From JAICYJ01 sp036263035 (GTDB taxonomy: Bacteria > Actinomycetota > Thermoleophilia > Gaiellales > JAICJC01): 12,470 nt of DNA. Shown here one piece after another: positions 4,698 to 11,193 of the stretch. The DNA lies in the NCBI GenBank assembly GCA_036263035.1, contig DATAHR010000119.1:1-12470 (forward strand), written 5' to 3'. The notes below the pieces were generated by a model, which was not told where the DNA came from, did not search any database, and was given only the letters and a program-made list of their open reading frames with translations. A program made the position numbers and the translations under genes. Position 1 is the first letter of the stretch, and every line of letters begins with the position of its first letter.

Positions 4698-5882
4698 ATG
4701 GCACCGTATCGCCGGATAACGCTCGCCGTGGGCGTGTCGATGTTCGTCGACGCATCGCTGTACCTGGCGGTGCTCCCGCTGCTGCCCCGCTACGCCGAGC
4801 AGTTCAACCTCGACACGTTTCAGATCGGCGTCGTGCTTGCCGCCTACCCGGCCTCGGTGCCGTTCGTGTCCCTCGCGTGCATCGTCCTCGTCCCGCGGAT
4901 CGGCGCACGCCGCATCTCGCTGTGGTCGGCCGTCCTGATGACCGTTGCAACGGTGATCTTCGCCTGGAGCCCGAACGCCGCCGTCCTGATCCTGGCGCGC
5001 TTCGTCCAGGGCTTTGCCAGCGGGTCGATCTGGACCGCCTCCATGTCGTGGGTGACCGACAACGCCCCACCGGAGCACCGCGGCAGGGAGTCCGGGATCG
5101 TGATGGGCATGCTCTCGGCCGGCTCGGTCGCGGGGCCAGGGATCGGCGCACTCGCGGCGACGGCTGGATCGGCCGCCGCGTTCGGCCTCGTGGCGGCCTT
5201 CAGCGCGGTGGGCGTGCTGCTCACCGCACTCGCCCCCTCCGGACGTGCGGTCGCCTCGCAATCCCGGCTGCTTGCCGCGCTGCGTGCGGGAGCCAAGCAG
5301 CCGGCGACCATCGCCGCGCTCGCCATGAGCGTCATCGACCTGACCGCGTTCGGGGCGGTCGACGTGCTCGTCCCGCTGCGGCTCGGCCAGCGCGGCACGT
5401 CCGTCGAGGCGATCGCCTTCGCATTCGCGCTCGGCGCGGTGCTGGGCGCGGTGATCGGGCCGCCCGTGGGCCGCCTCGTCGACCGCATCGGGCCTGCCCG
5501 GGTCGGGTTGGCCGTCGCCGTGCTGGTCATGATGAATCCGGTGATCCTCGCCTTCGATCCGCCCGACGGCGTGCAGCTCGCGCTGCTCGTGATCGCCGGG
5601 CCGGTGTTCGCCGCCGTCGGCGCGTCGATGTTCCCGCTGTCCTCGCTCGGCGCCGACTCCGCCCGCGTCTCGCACGTCACGGTCATGGGGTTGATGGGCG
5701 TCGTCTGGGCCGCAGGCTTCGCCGTGGTGCCGCTCATGGTCGGCGCCGTCGCGCAGGCCTCATCGCCGAGCGTGGCGTTCACGCTCTCGGCACTGCTCTG
5801 CGTCCCGACGCTGGTGATCCTCGTCCGCAGCGTCCACGTGCTGGGGCTGAGCCCGGTGACGGCCGCATCCGCCGGCGATTGA
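4698..5882 (+). CDS. MFS transporter (drug-exporter-like), 394 aa
   Basis: A major facilitator superfamily secondary carrier with about 12 hydrophobic spans along its length. Seen: span 1 (ITLAVGVSMFVDASLYLAVL), the loop 2-3 region VPRIGARRISLWSAVLM as a divergent motif A, the span 4 motif LARFVQGFASGSIWTASMSW (98-117), the cytoplasmic middle loop around EHRGRESGIVMGML, and the repeated motif A-like GRLVDRIGPARVG in the second half (about 257-269). The pattern (FVQGF, GPGIGAL near span 5) resembles DHA-type proton-coupled exporters; the substrate cannot be told. ATG 4698 is preceded by AAGGAG (4688-4693). A TAGCGT at 4644-4649 could be the -10. The TfoX-like gene starts 13 nt after the stop. 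Confidence 0.85.
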   Translation: MAPYRRITLAVGVSMFVDASLYLAVLPLLPRYAEQFNLDTFQIGVVLAAYPASVPFVSLACIVLVPRIGARRISLWSAVLMTVATVIFAWSPNAAVLILARFVQGFASGSIWTASMSWVTDNAPPEHRGRESGIVMGMLSAGSVAGPGIGALAATAGSAAAFGLVAAFSAVGVLLTALAPSGRAVASQSRLLAALRAGAKQPATIAALAMSVIDLTAFGAVDVLVPLRLGQRGTSVEAIAFAFALGAVLGAVIGPPVGRLVDRIGPARVGLAVAVLVMMNPVILAFDPPDGVQLALLVIAGPVFAAVGASMFPLSSLGADSARVSHVTVMGLMGVVWAAGFAVVPLMVGAVAQASSPSVAFTLSALLCVPTLVILVRSVHVLGLSPVTAASAGD

Positions 5883-5883
5883 C

Positions 5884-5889
5884 TACCAT
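5884..5889 (+). promoter_or_regulatory. -10 box of a leaderless transcript (TfoX-like gene)
   Basis: TACCAT (TAnnnT) begins just after the MFS stop codon and is followed by exactly six bases and ATG 5896, so transcription would start at the start codon. There is no Shine-Dalgarno sequence. No good -35 is visible, so read-through from the MFS gene may contribute. Confidence 0.4.
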
Positions 5890-5895
5890 CGCCGC

Positions 5896-6231
5896 ATGGC
5901 CTACGACGAGCAGCTCGCCCAGCGGCTGCGCCTGCTGGTGGCGGACGAGGACGGCGTGTCCGAGCAGCGCATGTTCGGCGGGCTCGCGTTCCTCGTCAAC
6001 GGCAACATGGCGGTCGCCGCGAGCGGCCAGGGCGGAGTGCTGGTCCGGGTCGACCCCGAGCAGTCGGACGACCTCGTGCGCAGCACGCCGGCCGAGCCGA
6101 TGGAGATGCGCGGCCGCAAGATGGCCGGGTGGCTGCGGCTCGATGCCGCCGACGTGGCGGACGACGGCGACCTGGCCGTTTGGGCGGAGCGGGGCGTTGC
6201 GTTCGCCCGCAGCCTGCCGCCCAAGCGTTGA
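5896..6231 (+). CDS. TfoX/Sxy N-terminal domain protein, 111 aa
   Basis: A single TfoX N-terminal domain. Seen: an N-terminal helix (YDEQLAQRLRLLV), the family signature RMFGGLAFLVNGNMAVAA (25-42), the strand GVLVRVDP (47-54), the GRKMAGWLRLDAADV region (73-87) and a C-terminal helix WAERGVAFARSLPPK. The C-terminal TfoX domain of the proteobacterial competence regulator is absent; the stand-alone N-terminal form is common in actinobacteria and has no established function there, so a competence role should not be assumed. It lies 13 nt behind the MFS gene with its own -10 box and is followed by a terminator-like hairpin. Confidence 0.88.
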   Translation: MAYDEQLAQRLRLLVADEDGVSEQRMFGGLAFLVNGNMAVAASGQGGVLVRVDPEQSDDLVRSTPAEPMEMRGRKMAGWLRLDAADVADDGDLAVWAERGVAFARSLPPKR

Positions 6232-6246
6232 CCGGAAAAGCGGCTC

Positions 6247-6272
6247 GGTGGCCTCGCCCCCACGAGGCCACC
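6247..6272. terminator. 10-bp hairpin between convergent genes
   Basis: GGTGGCCTCG (6247-6256) pairs perfectly with CGAGGCCACC (6263-6272) around CCCCCA. It is placed 15 nt after the TfoX-like stop and 20 nt beyond the 3' end of the minus-strand gene 6293-6487, so it can serve both as a T-less terminator. Confidence 0.55.
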
Positions 6273-6292
6273 ATTGGCCGCCCCCGCGATCG

Positions 6293-6487
6293 TTACCCCG
6301 CGTGCACTCCGCGCTTGCGCCAGCCGCGCTCCCCGCGCAGCCAGATCTCCGTGCGCAGGTGCCCGCCGCGCGTGTAGGAGACCAGTGCCATATCGTCGGT
6401 CACTGTGATGCACGGCTCGGTCCCGTCCAGGTGCCCCAGCGCCTGCTCAAGCTCCTCAACAGGATCGAGTGCGATTGCCGTAATCAT
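6293..6487 (-). CDS. Small protein of unknown function, 64 aa
   Basis: The ATG at 6487 is preceded on the minus strand by AAGGGG with 8 nt spacing, a credible ribosome binding site, and the gene ends 20 nt short of a shared terminator-like hairpin. Seen: an acidic N-terminal half (ITAIALDPVEELEQALGHLD) followed by a likely beta-rich half (CITVTDDMALVSYTRGGHL, TEIWLRGERGWRKRGVHAG) ending in basic residues. No signal peptide or membrane span is present. A minus-strand promoter may lie at 6561-6588 (TTGCAA, 16 bases, TAGAAG). The alternation of strands with a W-x-R-G end resembles small immunity-type or regulatory folds, but I cannot assign a family. It is a single-gene unit between the TfoX-like and SpeE-like genes. 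Confidence 0.6.
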   Translation of the reverse strand: MITAIALDPVEELEQALGHLDGTEPCITVTDDMALVSYTRGGHLRTEIWLRGERGWRKRGVHAG

Positions 6488-6614
6488 GGTTCAGACCCCT
6501 TACGTCTAACGGCCCCTGCCTCGCCGGCCGTACCCTCGTTATCGCCGATCGCGCGCCGAACTTCTACGCCATGCTGAACTATTTGCAAACTCGTTACAAC
6601 ATGGACGTGAGGCG

Positions 6615-7274
6615 GTGAACGACGACCAGCGCCCGCTGGTCATCGACCGGCGCGTGACCTCACGCGGCGACGTGGTGCTGCGGCGGGCCGGCGATGCTTT
6701 CGAGGTGATCGCCAACGGGACGTTCCTGATGGACACGCGCGACGGGCGGTCGGAACGGGCGCTGGTGGCGGCGGCGCTGGAGGGCATGACGCGCCCGCGC
6801 CTGCTGCTGGGCGGTCTGGGCGTGGGGTTCTCGCTCGACGAGGCGCTGCGGCGTGACGTCGCCGAGGTGGTGGTCGTGGAGGTCGAGCCCGCGGTGCTCG
6901 AGTGGGCCGCGGGACCGCTTCGGGGAGTGGTCGAGCATGGGCTGGACGACCCGCGGGTGCGTCCGGTGATCGCCGACCTCCGGGAGGTGCTGGCCGAGCT
7001 GGAGCCGCCGTTCGACGCCGTCTGCCTCGACGTCGACAACGGGCCGGGGTGGCTGGTGCACGAGGACAACGCCGCACTGTATGGCCGCGAGGGGCTGGCC
7101 GCGGTCGCCCGGCTGCTGCGGCCCGGCGGCCGGCTCTCCGTGTGGTCTGCGCAACCCGACGAGGAGTTCGAGGCGCGGCTGCGGCAGCTGTTCGGGAGGG
7201 TGGAAGCGATCCAGATCCCGGTGGCACGAGGCCCGGACGACGTGGTCTATCTCAGCCGAACCCGACGGCCGTGA
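6615..7274 (+). CDS. Spermidine synthase-like SAM-fold protein, 219 aa
   Basis: Class I Rossmann methyltransferase fold of the spermine/spermidine synthase group. Seen: an N-terminal beta region (RRVTSRGDVVLRRAGDAFEVIANGTFLMD, two short stretches at about 12-40), then the cofactor loop LLLGGLGVGFSLDEAL (63-78), the acidic strand end VVVVEVEPAV (85-94), DPRVRPVIADLRE (112-124), and the DAVCLDVDNGPGW strand (134-146) in place of the usual catalytic Asp region. LLRPGGRLSVWSA (167-179) is the strand 5 signature. It may be an aminopropyltransferase relative or a SAM-dependent methyltransferase; the substrate is unknown. The GTG 6615 start follows GAGG (6609-6612) and overlaps the stop of a 15-codon upstream frame. 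Its end overlaps the convergent enolase-like gene by 23 bp. Confidence 0.8.
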   Translation: MNDDQRPLVIDRRVTSRGDVVLRRAGDAFEVIANGTFLMDTRDGRSERALVAAALEGMTRPRLLLGGLGVGFSLDEALRRDVAEVVVVEVEPAVLEWAAGPLRGVVEHGLDDPRVRPVIADLREVLAELEPPFDAVCLDVDNGPGWLVHEDNAALYGREGLAAVARLLRPGGRLSVWSAQPDEEFEARLRQLFGRVEAIQIPVARGPDDVVYLSRTRRP

Positions 7275-8259
7275 AGGCCGGCAGCGGGCTCGACGGCAGC
7301 CCGGGCCGCGGGCCGCCGAGGTTGTACTCGGCCGGGGCAACGTCGTTGGGCGTATCGGGGTAGAACACGCTCGCGAGCGTCTGGATCTGCCGCCTGCCGC
7401 GCCCGAGCTCGAACTGGCCGCCCCCGTACATGCGGATACCTCGCTGCTCACACGCATCGATCGCCTCCAGCAGGCGCGCGAGCGTGCCGAAGCGCGACGG
7501 TTTGATGTTCATCCAGCGCGGCGACACCTCGAGGGCATCGATGTCGGCGAGCGAGTGGATGGGCGCGTCGAAGCTGAGCCGGTCGAGCGCGCCCGCAAGC
7601 GCCTCCCGACAGGCGCCGTCCAGCGCCGCGTCCTCGATCACCGCGTCCGGGAACCGCTCGGCCAGCATCCGGTAGGTCACCGGGTCGGGATCCACGTCCA
7701 CCGGCGTGCCGGTGTAGTACGCCTTGAAGTCGAGCACGCGCACGCGCCCCGACGAGGCCAGCCGGTCGATCAGCCCTTCGTCCCAGGACGGCTCGGGATC
7801 CAGCTTGAACTCGAGTGACGGGTCGTGCTCGAGCCACTCCTCGATCTGCGCCCGTGTCGAGACCACGAACCGGACCGGTTGCGGCTCCCGGCCGACGGCC
7901 TGCGCCAGCGACATGCCGGCCTGGCGCAGCGCGAGGTCGAGGGCGGCGCTCTCGAACGCCCAGCGCCGGTAGTCGTGGGAGGCCGCCATTGCGGGCGGGC
8001 CGGCGAACAGCTCGCGCCCGTCCAGCAGCTGCGACTGCTCGGCGAGCGTGCGGCGGCCGGCCAGGGGCAGGTCGGCGGGGAACCAGTCGTGATCCTCGGC
8101 CGTGTAGGTGACGTCCTCGCCGGTGCCCTGGTGGCCGCCGCCGTCCATCACCACCGTGGTCGTCACGCGCGTAAAGCCGGTCGAGACGTCGTGCCGGGAC
8201 TGCTCCAGCCGGTACCCCTCGACCTCGATCGGAAGCTCTGCCAACCGGGCATACAGCAC
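7252..8259 (-). CDS. Enolase-superfamily (MLE/OSBS-like) enzyme, 335 aa
   Basis: Two-domain enolase-superfamily protein: N-terminal capping domain (about 1-125) and (beta/alpha)7-beta barrel (about 126-325). Members abstract a proton alpha to a carboxylate with Mg2+. Seen: FKLDPEP (151-157, first catalytic Lys region), VLDFKAY (175-181, metal Asp177), VIEDAAL (207-213, Glu209), FDAPIHSLADID (230-241, Asp231) and MNIKPSRFG (250-258, Lys253). The usual KxK is K-L-D here, so the second Lys is missing. The reaction is unknown; muconate cycloisomerase, o-succinylbenzoate synthase and dipeptide epimerase are the related activities. GTG 8259 is chosen because homology starts at LYARLAEL and a TATGCT -10 box lies 6 nt upstream. 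It follows the GGDEF-EAL gene by 20 nt. Confidence 0.82.
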   Translation of the reverse strand: MLYARLAELPIEVEGYRLEQSRHDVSTGFTRVTTTVVMDGGGHQGTGEDVTYTAEDHDWFPADLPLAGRRTLAEQSQLLDGRELFAGPPAMAASHDYRRWAFESAALDLALRQAGMSLAQAVGREPQPVRFVVSTRAQIEEWLEHDPSLEFKLDPEPSWDEGLIDRLASSGRVRVLDFKAYYTGTPVDVDPDPVTYRMLAERFPDAVIEDAALDGACREALAGALDRLSFDAPIHSLADIDALEVSPRWMNIKPSRFGTLARLLEAIDACEQRGIRMYGGGQFELGRGRRQIQTLASVFYPDTPNDVAPAEYNLGGPRPGLPSSPLPAFTAVGFG

Positions 8260-8265
8260 GGCGGC

Positions 8266-8271
8266 AGCATA
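8266..8271 (-). promoter_or_regulatory. -10 box of a leaderless transcript (enolase-like gene)
   Basis: On the minus strand TATGCT (8271-8266) is followed by six bases and the GTG start at 8259. It lies in the 20-nt gap after the GGDEF-EAL stop. No -35 or Shine-Dalgarno sequence is seen, so part of the expression could come from the upstream gene. Confidence 0.4.
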
Positions 8272-8279
8272 CCGGCGGG

Positions 8280-10055
8280 TCAGGCGGCGCGGAGGCCGCG
8301 GCGCCGTATCAGCCAGGCCGTTGCCTCGTGAGGCGGCAGCGGCTGCGCGAGCAGGTATCCCTGCGCCTCGTCGCAGCCGGCCTCGCGCAGGCGCTCCCAT
8401 ACCGCCATGTCCTCGGCGCCCTCGGCGACCACGCGCAGGCCGAGGTTGTGGGCGAGGTCGACCACCGCCTGCACGATGGTGGCGTCGTGCTGGTTCTCCG
8501 TCATGCCGAGCACGAATGAGCGGTCGATCTTGAGGGCGTGCACCGGCAGGCTCTTCAGGTAGGCGAGGCTGGAGTACCCGGTGCCGAAGTCGTCGATCGT
8601 GGTCGTGGCGCCGAGCTCGCCGAGCCGCGTGACGATCGCCCGCGCCCGGGCCGGGTCGGCCATCAGCACACTCTCGGTGATCTCGAGCTCGAGCATCTCG
8701 GGCGGCACATCTGACCGCTCCAGCGCATCGGCGATCTCGTCGGGCAGGCGCAGGTCGATCAGGTCGCGGGTCGAGAGGTTGACCGACACCGGCACGTCCA
8801 GGTCGTCCTCCCGCCAGCGAGCCGCCTGCTCGAGAGCCGTGCCGAGCACCCAGAGGGTGAGCTGGCGGATCAGGCCGCTGCGCTCCGCGAGGGAGATGAA
8901 GCTGTCGGGCGGGATCATCCCGCGTTCCGGGTGGTTCCAGCGGACGAGCGCCTCGACCCCTGCCACCTCGCCGGTGGCCAGCACGGCCTTGGGCTGGTAA
9001 TGGAGCGCCAGCTGGCCCTCCTCGATCGCGCGGCGCAGGTCGGAGGCCAGGGCGAGCTTCTGGCGGTGGGCCGTCTCCTGCTCGCTGGTGTGCAGGGCGA
9101 AGATGGTGTTGCCCCGCTTGGCGGCGTACATCGCGCTGTCGGCGCGCTGCAGCAGGCCGTCGTAGTCGGATGCGTGCATCGGCGCGATCGCGATCCCGAG
9201 CGAGACGTCGAGCTCGAGCGTCATCCCCGCGATGATGAACGGGCGGCCGAGCGTCTCGGAGATGCGCGACGCCAGCCCCTCCGCCTCGGTGGCCTCGGCT
9301 CCGTTGCGCAGCAGCGCGAACTCGTCGCCGCCCAGCCGCGCGACCAGCGTCCCGGGCTCGCGTGCGAAGGTGCTCAGCCGGTCGCCGACCTGCCGCAGAA
9401 GCTGGTCGCCGGCGAAGTGCCCGAGCGTGTCGTTGACCTCCTTGAACTCGTTCAAGTCCATGAGGATCAGGGCCAGCGACCCCTTCGCGCGCATGATCCG
9501 GGTCTGCGCCTCCTCCTGGAGGAGCAGCCGGTTGGGGAGGCCCGTGAGCGCGTCGTGGCGTGCGAGGTACTCAGCGTCGAGGCGTGGGCCCTTCGCCGGC
9601 AGGCGAGGACGCTCGGGCAGCAGCTCCGGGCGAAGGATGTGGGGGAGCAGCCGGAACACCGCGAGCGCGGCGACGGCTGCCGCGGCCAGCGCGATCAGCA
9701 GGCCGCCAATCACCGCCTCCAGGCGCGTGGCGCCCGTCAGCGGCGGCTTGGAGGCGACCTGCAGCGTCGCCTTGCGTGGCAGCGGGGTCGTCGAGGTTGT
9801 GCCTTCGAGCGTCCCGAAGGTGATAACGCCGCCGCGCGTGTGCAGCTCGGCGCCGGTGATCAGGCCGGACGTGACCGCGTCCCGCAGCAGCAGCTTGGCC
9901 CCGGTCGGATCGTGGGCGCGCAGGCGCCAGGTCACCTGCTGGATCAGCGCAGAGCGCGCCGTTCCCGAGCCGTCGTTGCCCAGCGTGTAGCCGGCCACCG
10001 AGGCAGCGGCGACCAGACCGACCACGATCAGGAGGACTACTGCACGTCGAATCAT
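8280..10055 (-). CDS. Membrane-bound GGDEF-EAL cyclic-di-GMP enzyme, 591 aa
   Basis: Turns over the second messenger cyclic-di-GMP at the membrane. Seen: span 1 (5-24, AVVLLIVVGLVAAASVAGYT), an extracytoplasmic region of about 90 residues without a recognised sensor fold, span 2 (about 114-136), then GGDEF (about 160-322: HDALTGLPNR 167-176, MDLNEFKEVND 199-209, RLGGDEFALL 240-249) and EAL (about 335-585: VEALVRWNHP 367-376, VNLS 425-428, ELEITES 456-462, DDFGTGYSS 488-496, KIDRSF 509-514, VAEGAE 543-548, QGYLLAQPL 565-573). Both catalytic signatures are intact, so it could synthesise or degrade. The product-inhibition RxxD before GGDEF is replaced by REPG. ATG 10055 opens the first span; longer frames upstream read as junk. 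It is divergent from the PLP enzyme gene, 61 bp apart. Confidence 0.95.
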   Translation of the reverse strand: MIRRAVVLLIVVGLVAAASVAGYTLGNDGSGTARSALIQQVTWRLRAHDPTGAKLLLRDAVTSGLITGAELHTRGGVITFGTLEGTTSTTPLPRKATLQVASKPPLTGATRLEAVIGGLLIALAAAAVAALAVFRLLPHILRPELLPERPRLPAKGPRLDAEYLARHDALTGLPNRLLLQEEAQTRIMRAKGSLALILMDLNEFKEVNDTLGHFAGDQLLRQVGDRLSTFAREPGTLVARLGGDEFALLRNGAEATEAEGLASRISETLGRPFIIAGMTLELDVSLGIAIAPMHASDYDGLLQRADSAMYAAKRGNTIFALHTSEQETAHRQKLALASDLRRAIEEGQLALHYQPKAVLATGEVAGVEALVRWNHPERGMIPPDSFISLAERSGLIRQLTLWVLGTALEQAARWREDDLDVPVSVNLSTRDLIDLRLPDEIADALERSDVPPEMLELEITESVLMADPARARAIVTRLGELGATTTIDDFGTGYSSLAYLKSLPVHALKIDRSFVLGMTENQHDATIVQAVVDLAHNLGLRVVAEGAEDMAVWERLREAGCDEAQGYLLAQPLPPHEATAWLIRRRGLRAA

Positions 10056-10105
10056 GATTCGCAGACCTATCGGCTCGTTGCTGCCGTCGCTTGACAAAAC
10101 GGCGT

Positions 10106-10111
10106 TAGGCT
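10106..10111 (+). promoter_or_regulatory. -10 box of a leaderless transcript (PLP enzyme gene)
   Basis: TAGGCT (TAnnnT) followed by five bases and ATG 10117 indicates a transcript starting at the start codon. A TTGACA at 10091-10096 is only 9 bases away, too close to act as its -35. The 61-bp divergent region also has to hold the promoter of the GGDEF-EAL gene; on the minus strand GATAGGT (about 10066-10072) is a candidate -10. Confidence 0.4.
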
Positions 10112-10116
10112 GCGGC

Positions 10117-11193
10117 ATGACCGTCGATGACCTGCCCACGCCGGCGCTCCTGGTCGACCTCGATACGCTCGAGCGCAACGTCGAACGCTGGCAGCGGGAA
10201 GCGACCGCGCACGGTGCGCGATTCCGCCCCCACGTGAAGACCCACAAGACGGTCGAGTTGGCCCGGATGCAGCTTGGGGCAGGGGCGTGCGGCCTCACGG
10301 TGGCCAAGGTCTCGGAGGCCGAGGTGTTCGTCCACGCCGGGTTCGACGACATCGTCGTCGCCTACCCCGTCGCCACTCCGGACGCCGCCCGCCGGCTGGC
10401 GGCGCTCGCCGGTCGGGCGAGGATCGGCGTCAACGTCGAGAACCGGGTGGCGGCGGAGGTGCTGTCCCGGGCCGCGGCATCCGCGGGGGTGGAGCTCGAG
10501 GTGTACCTCGACCTGGACACCGGTCTCGGCCGCTGCGGCGTGCCGGTGGACGATCCTGCCGCCGTCCGGGCGCTGGCGGACGCCATCGCTGAGCTCCCAG
10601 GGCTGCGCCTGCACAGTGTGACCACCTACCGGGGCGCGGCCTTTCCCGGTGCTCCCGATCCGGCGTCGGCCGGCCGGGCGGAGGCCGAGCTGGCGGTGGC
10701 GGCAGCCCGCGAGCTGGGTCTCCGGGAGGTTGCGGCCGGCAGCACGCCGTCCGGCCGGGCGGTGGCCGCTGCCCAGGGCGTCACGGAGGTGCGCGCGGGC
10801 ACCTACGTCTTCAACGACCTGATGCAGCAGCGCTTCGGCGCCGCCGGGCCGGAGGACTGTGCCCTCACCATCCTCACCACCGTCATCAGCGCTCAGCGGG
10901 AGGGCCGGGTGACCGTGGACGGCGGCTCGAAGACGTTCTCGGGCGACGCCGCGCTACGCGACGGAGAGACGACCGAGTATGCACGCAGCCGTGACGGTGC
11001 CATCACGATCGACGGGCTGACCGAGGAGCACGGCGTCGGCTCGGCGCAGCGCGCCGTGCGCGTGGGCGATCGAATCGGGTTCGTCCCGGCGCACGTCTGC
11101 ACGACCGTCAACCTCAGCGACGAGCTGTTCGCGGTGCGCGGCGGCCGGGTCGAGGCGGTGTGGCCGGTGGCGGCACGCGGCCGCCGAACCTAG
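10117..11193 (+). CDS. D-threonine aldolase/D-serine dehydratase-type PLP enzyme, 358 aa
   Basis: Fold-type III (alanine racemase-like) PLP enzyme that cleaves or dehydrates a D-hydroxy amino acid in the cytoplasm. Seen: LPTPALLVDLDTLERNV (6-22), the family start; RPHVKTHK (37-44) with the PLP Schiff-base Lys41; VEVYLDLDTGLGRCGV-like strand (about 146-160); AAGSTPSGR (about 207-215) for phosphate binding; and the C-terminal metal motif PAHVCTTVNL with His326 and Cys328. His-x-Cys is the zinc-binding pair of D-serine dehydratase-type members, against His-x-Asp in typical D-threonine aldolases, so a D-serine or hydroxy-amino-acid dehydratase-like activity is possible. ATG 10117 is chosen over upstream codons because homology starts there and a -10 box lies just before it. 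Its stop overlaps the convergent Mo-hydroxylase gene by 4 bp (CTAG). Confidence 0.88.
   Translation: MTVDDLPTPALLVDLDTLERNVERWQREATAHGARFRPHVKTHKTVELARMQLGAGACGLTVAKVSEAEVFVHAGFDDIVVAYPVATPDAARRLAALAGRARIGVNVENRVAAEVLSRAAASAGVELEVYLDLDTGLGRCGVPVDDPAAVRALADAIAELPGLRLHSVTTYRGAAFPGAPDPASAGRAEAELAVAAARELGLREVAAGSTPSGRAVAAAQGVTEVRAGTYVFNDLMQQRFGAAGPEDCALTILTTVISAQREGRVTVDGGSKTFSGDAALRDGETTEYARSRDGAITIDGLTEEHGVGSAQRAVRVGDRIGFVPAHVCTTVNLSDELFAVRGGRVEAVWPVAARGRRT

Noticed and set aside
4557..5782. Long minus-strand ORFs opposite the MFS gene
   Set aside because: Low-complexity shadow translations of GC-rich coding DNA; the plus strand has 12 membrane spans and MFS motifs.
4877..6577. Plus-strand ORF of 566 codons in another frame
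   Set aside because: Arg/Ala/Pro-rich shadow spanning the MFS and TfoX-like genes; no domain and no start signal.
8931..10094. Plus-strand ORF of 387 codons
   Set aside because: Antisense shadow of the GGDEF-EAL gene, rich in Arg/Gln/Gly with no domain.
10091..10096. TTGACA as -35 of the PLP enzyme gene
   Set aside because: Only 9 bases separate it from the TAGGCT -10 box, too short for a sigma-70 promoter.
10056..10352. N-terminal extension of the GGDEF-EAL protein up to 10352
   Set aside because: It would run antisense through the PLP enzyme gene; the membrane span begins at ATG 10055.
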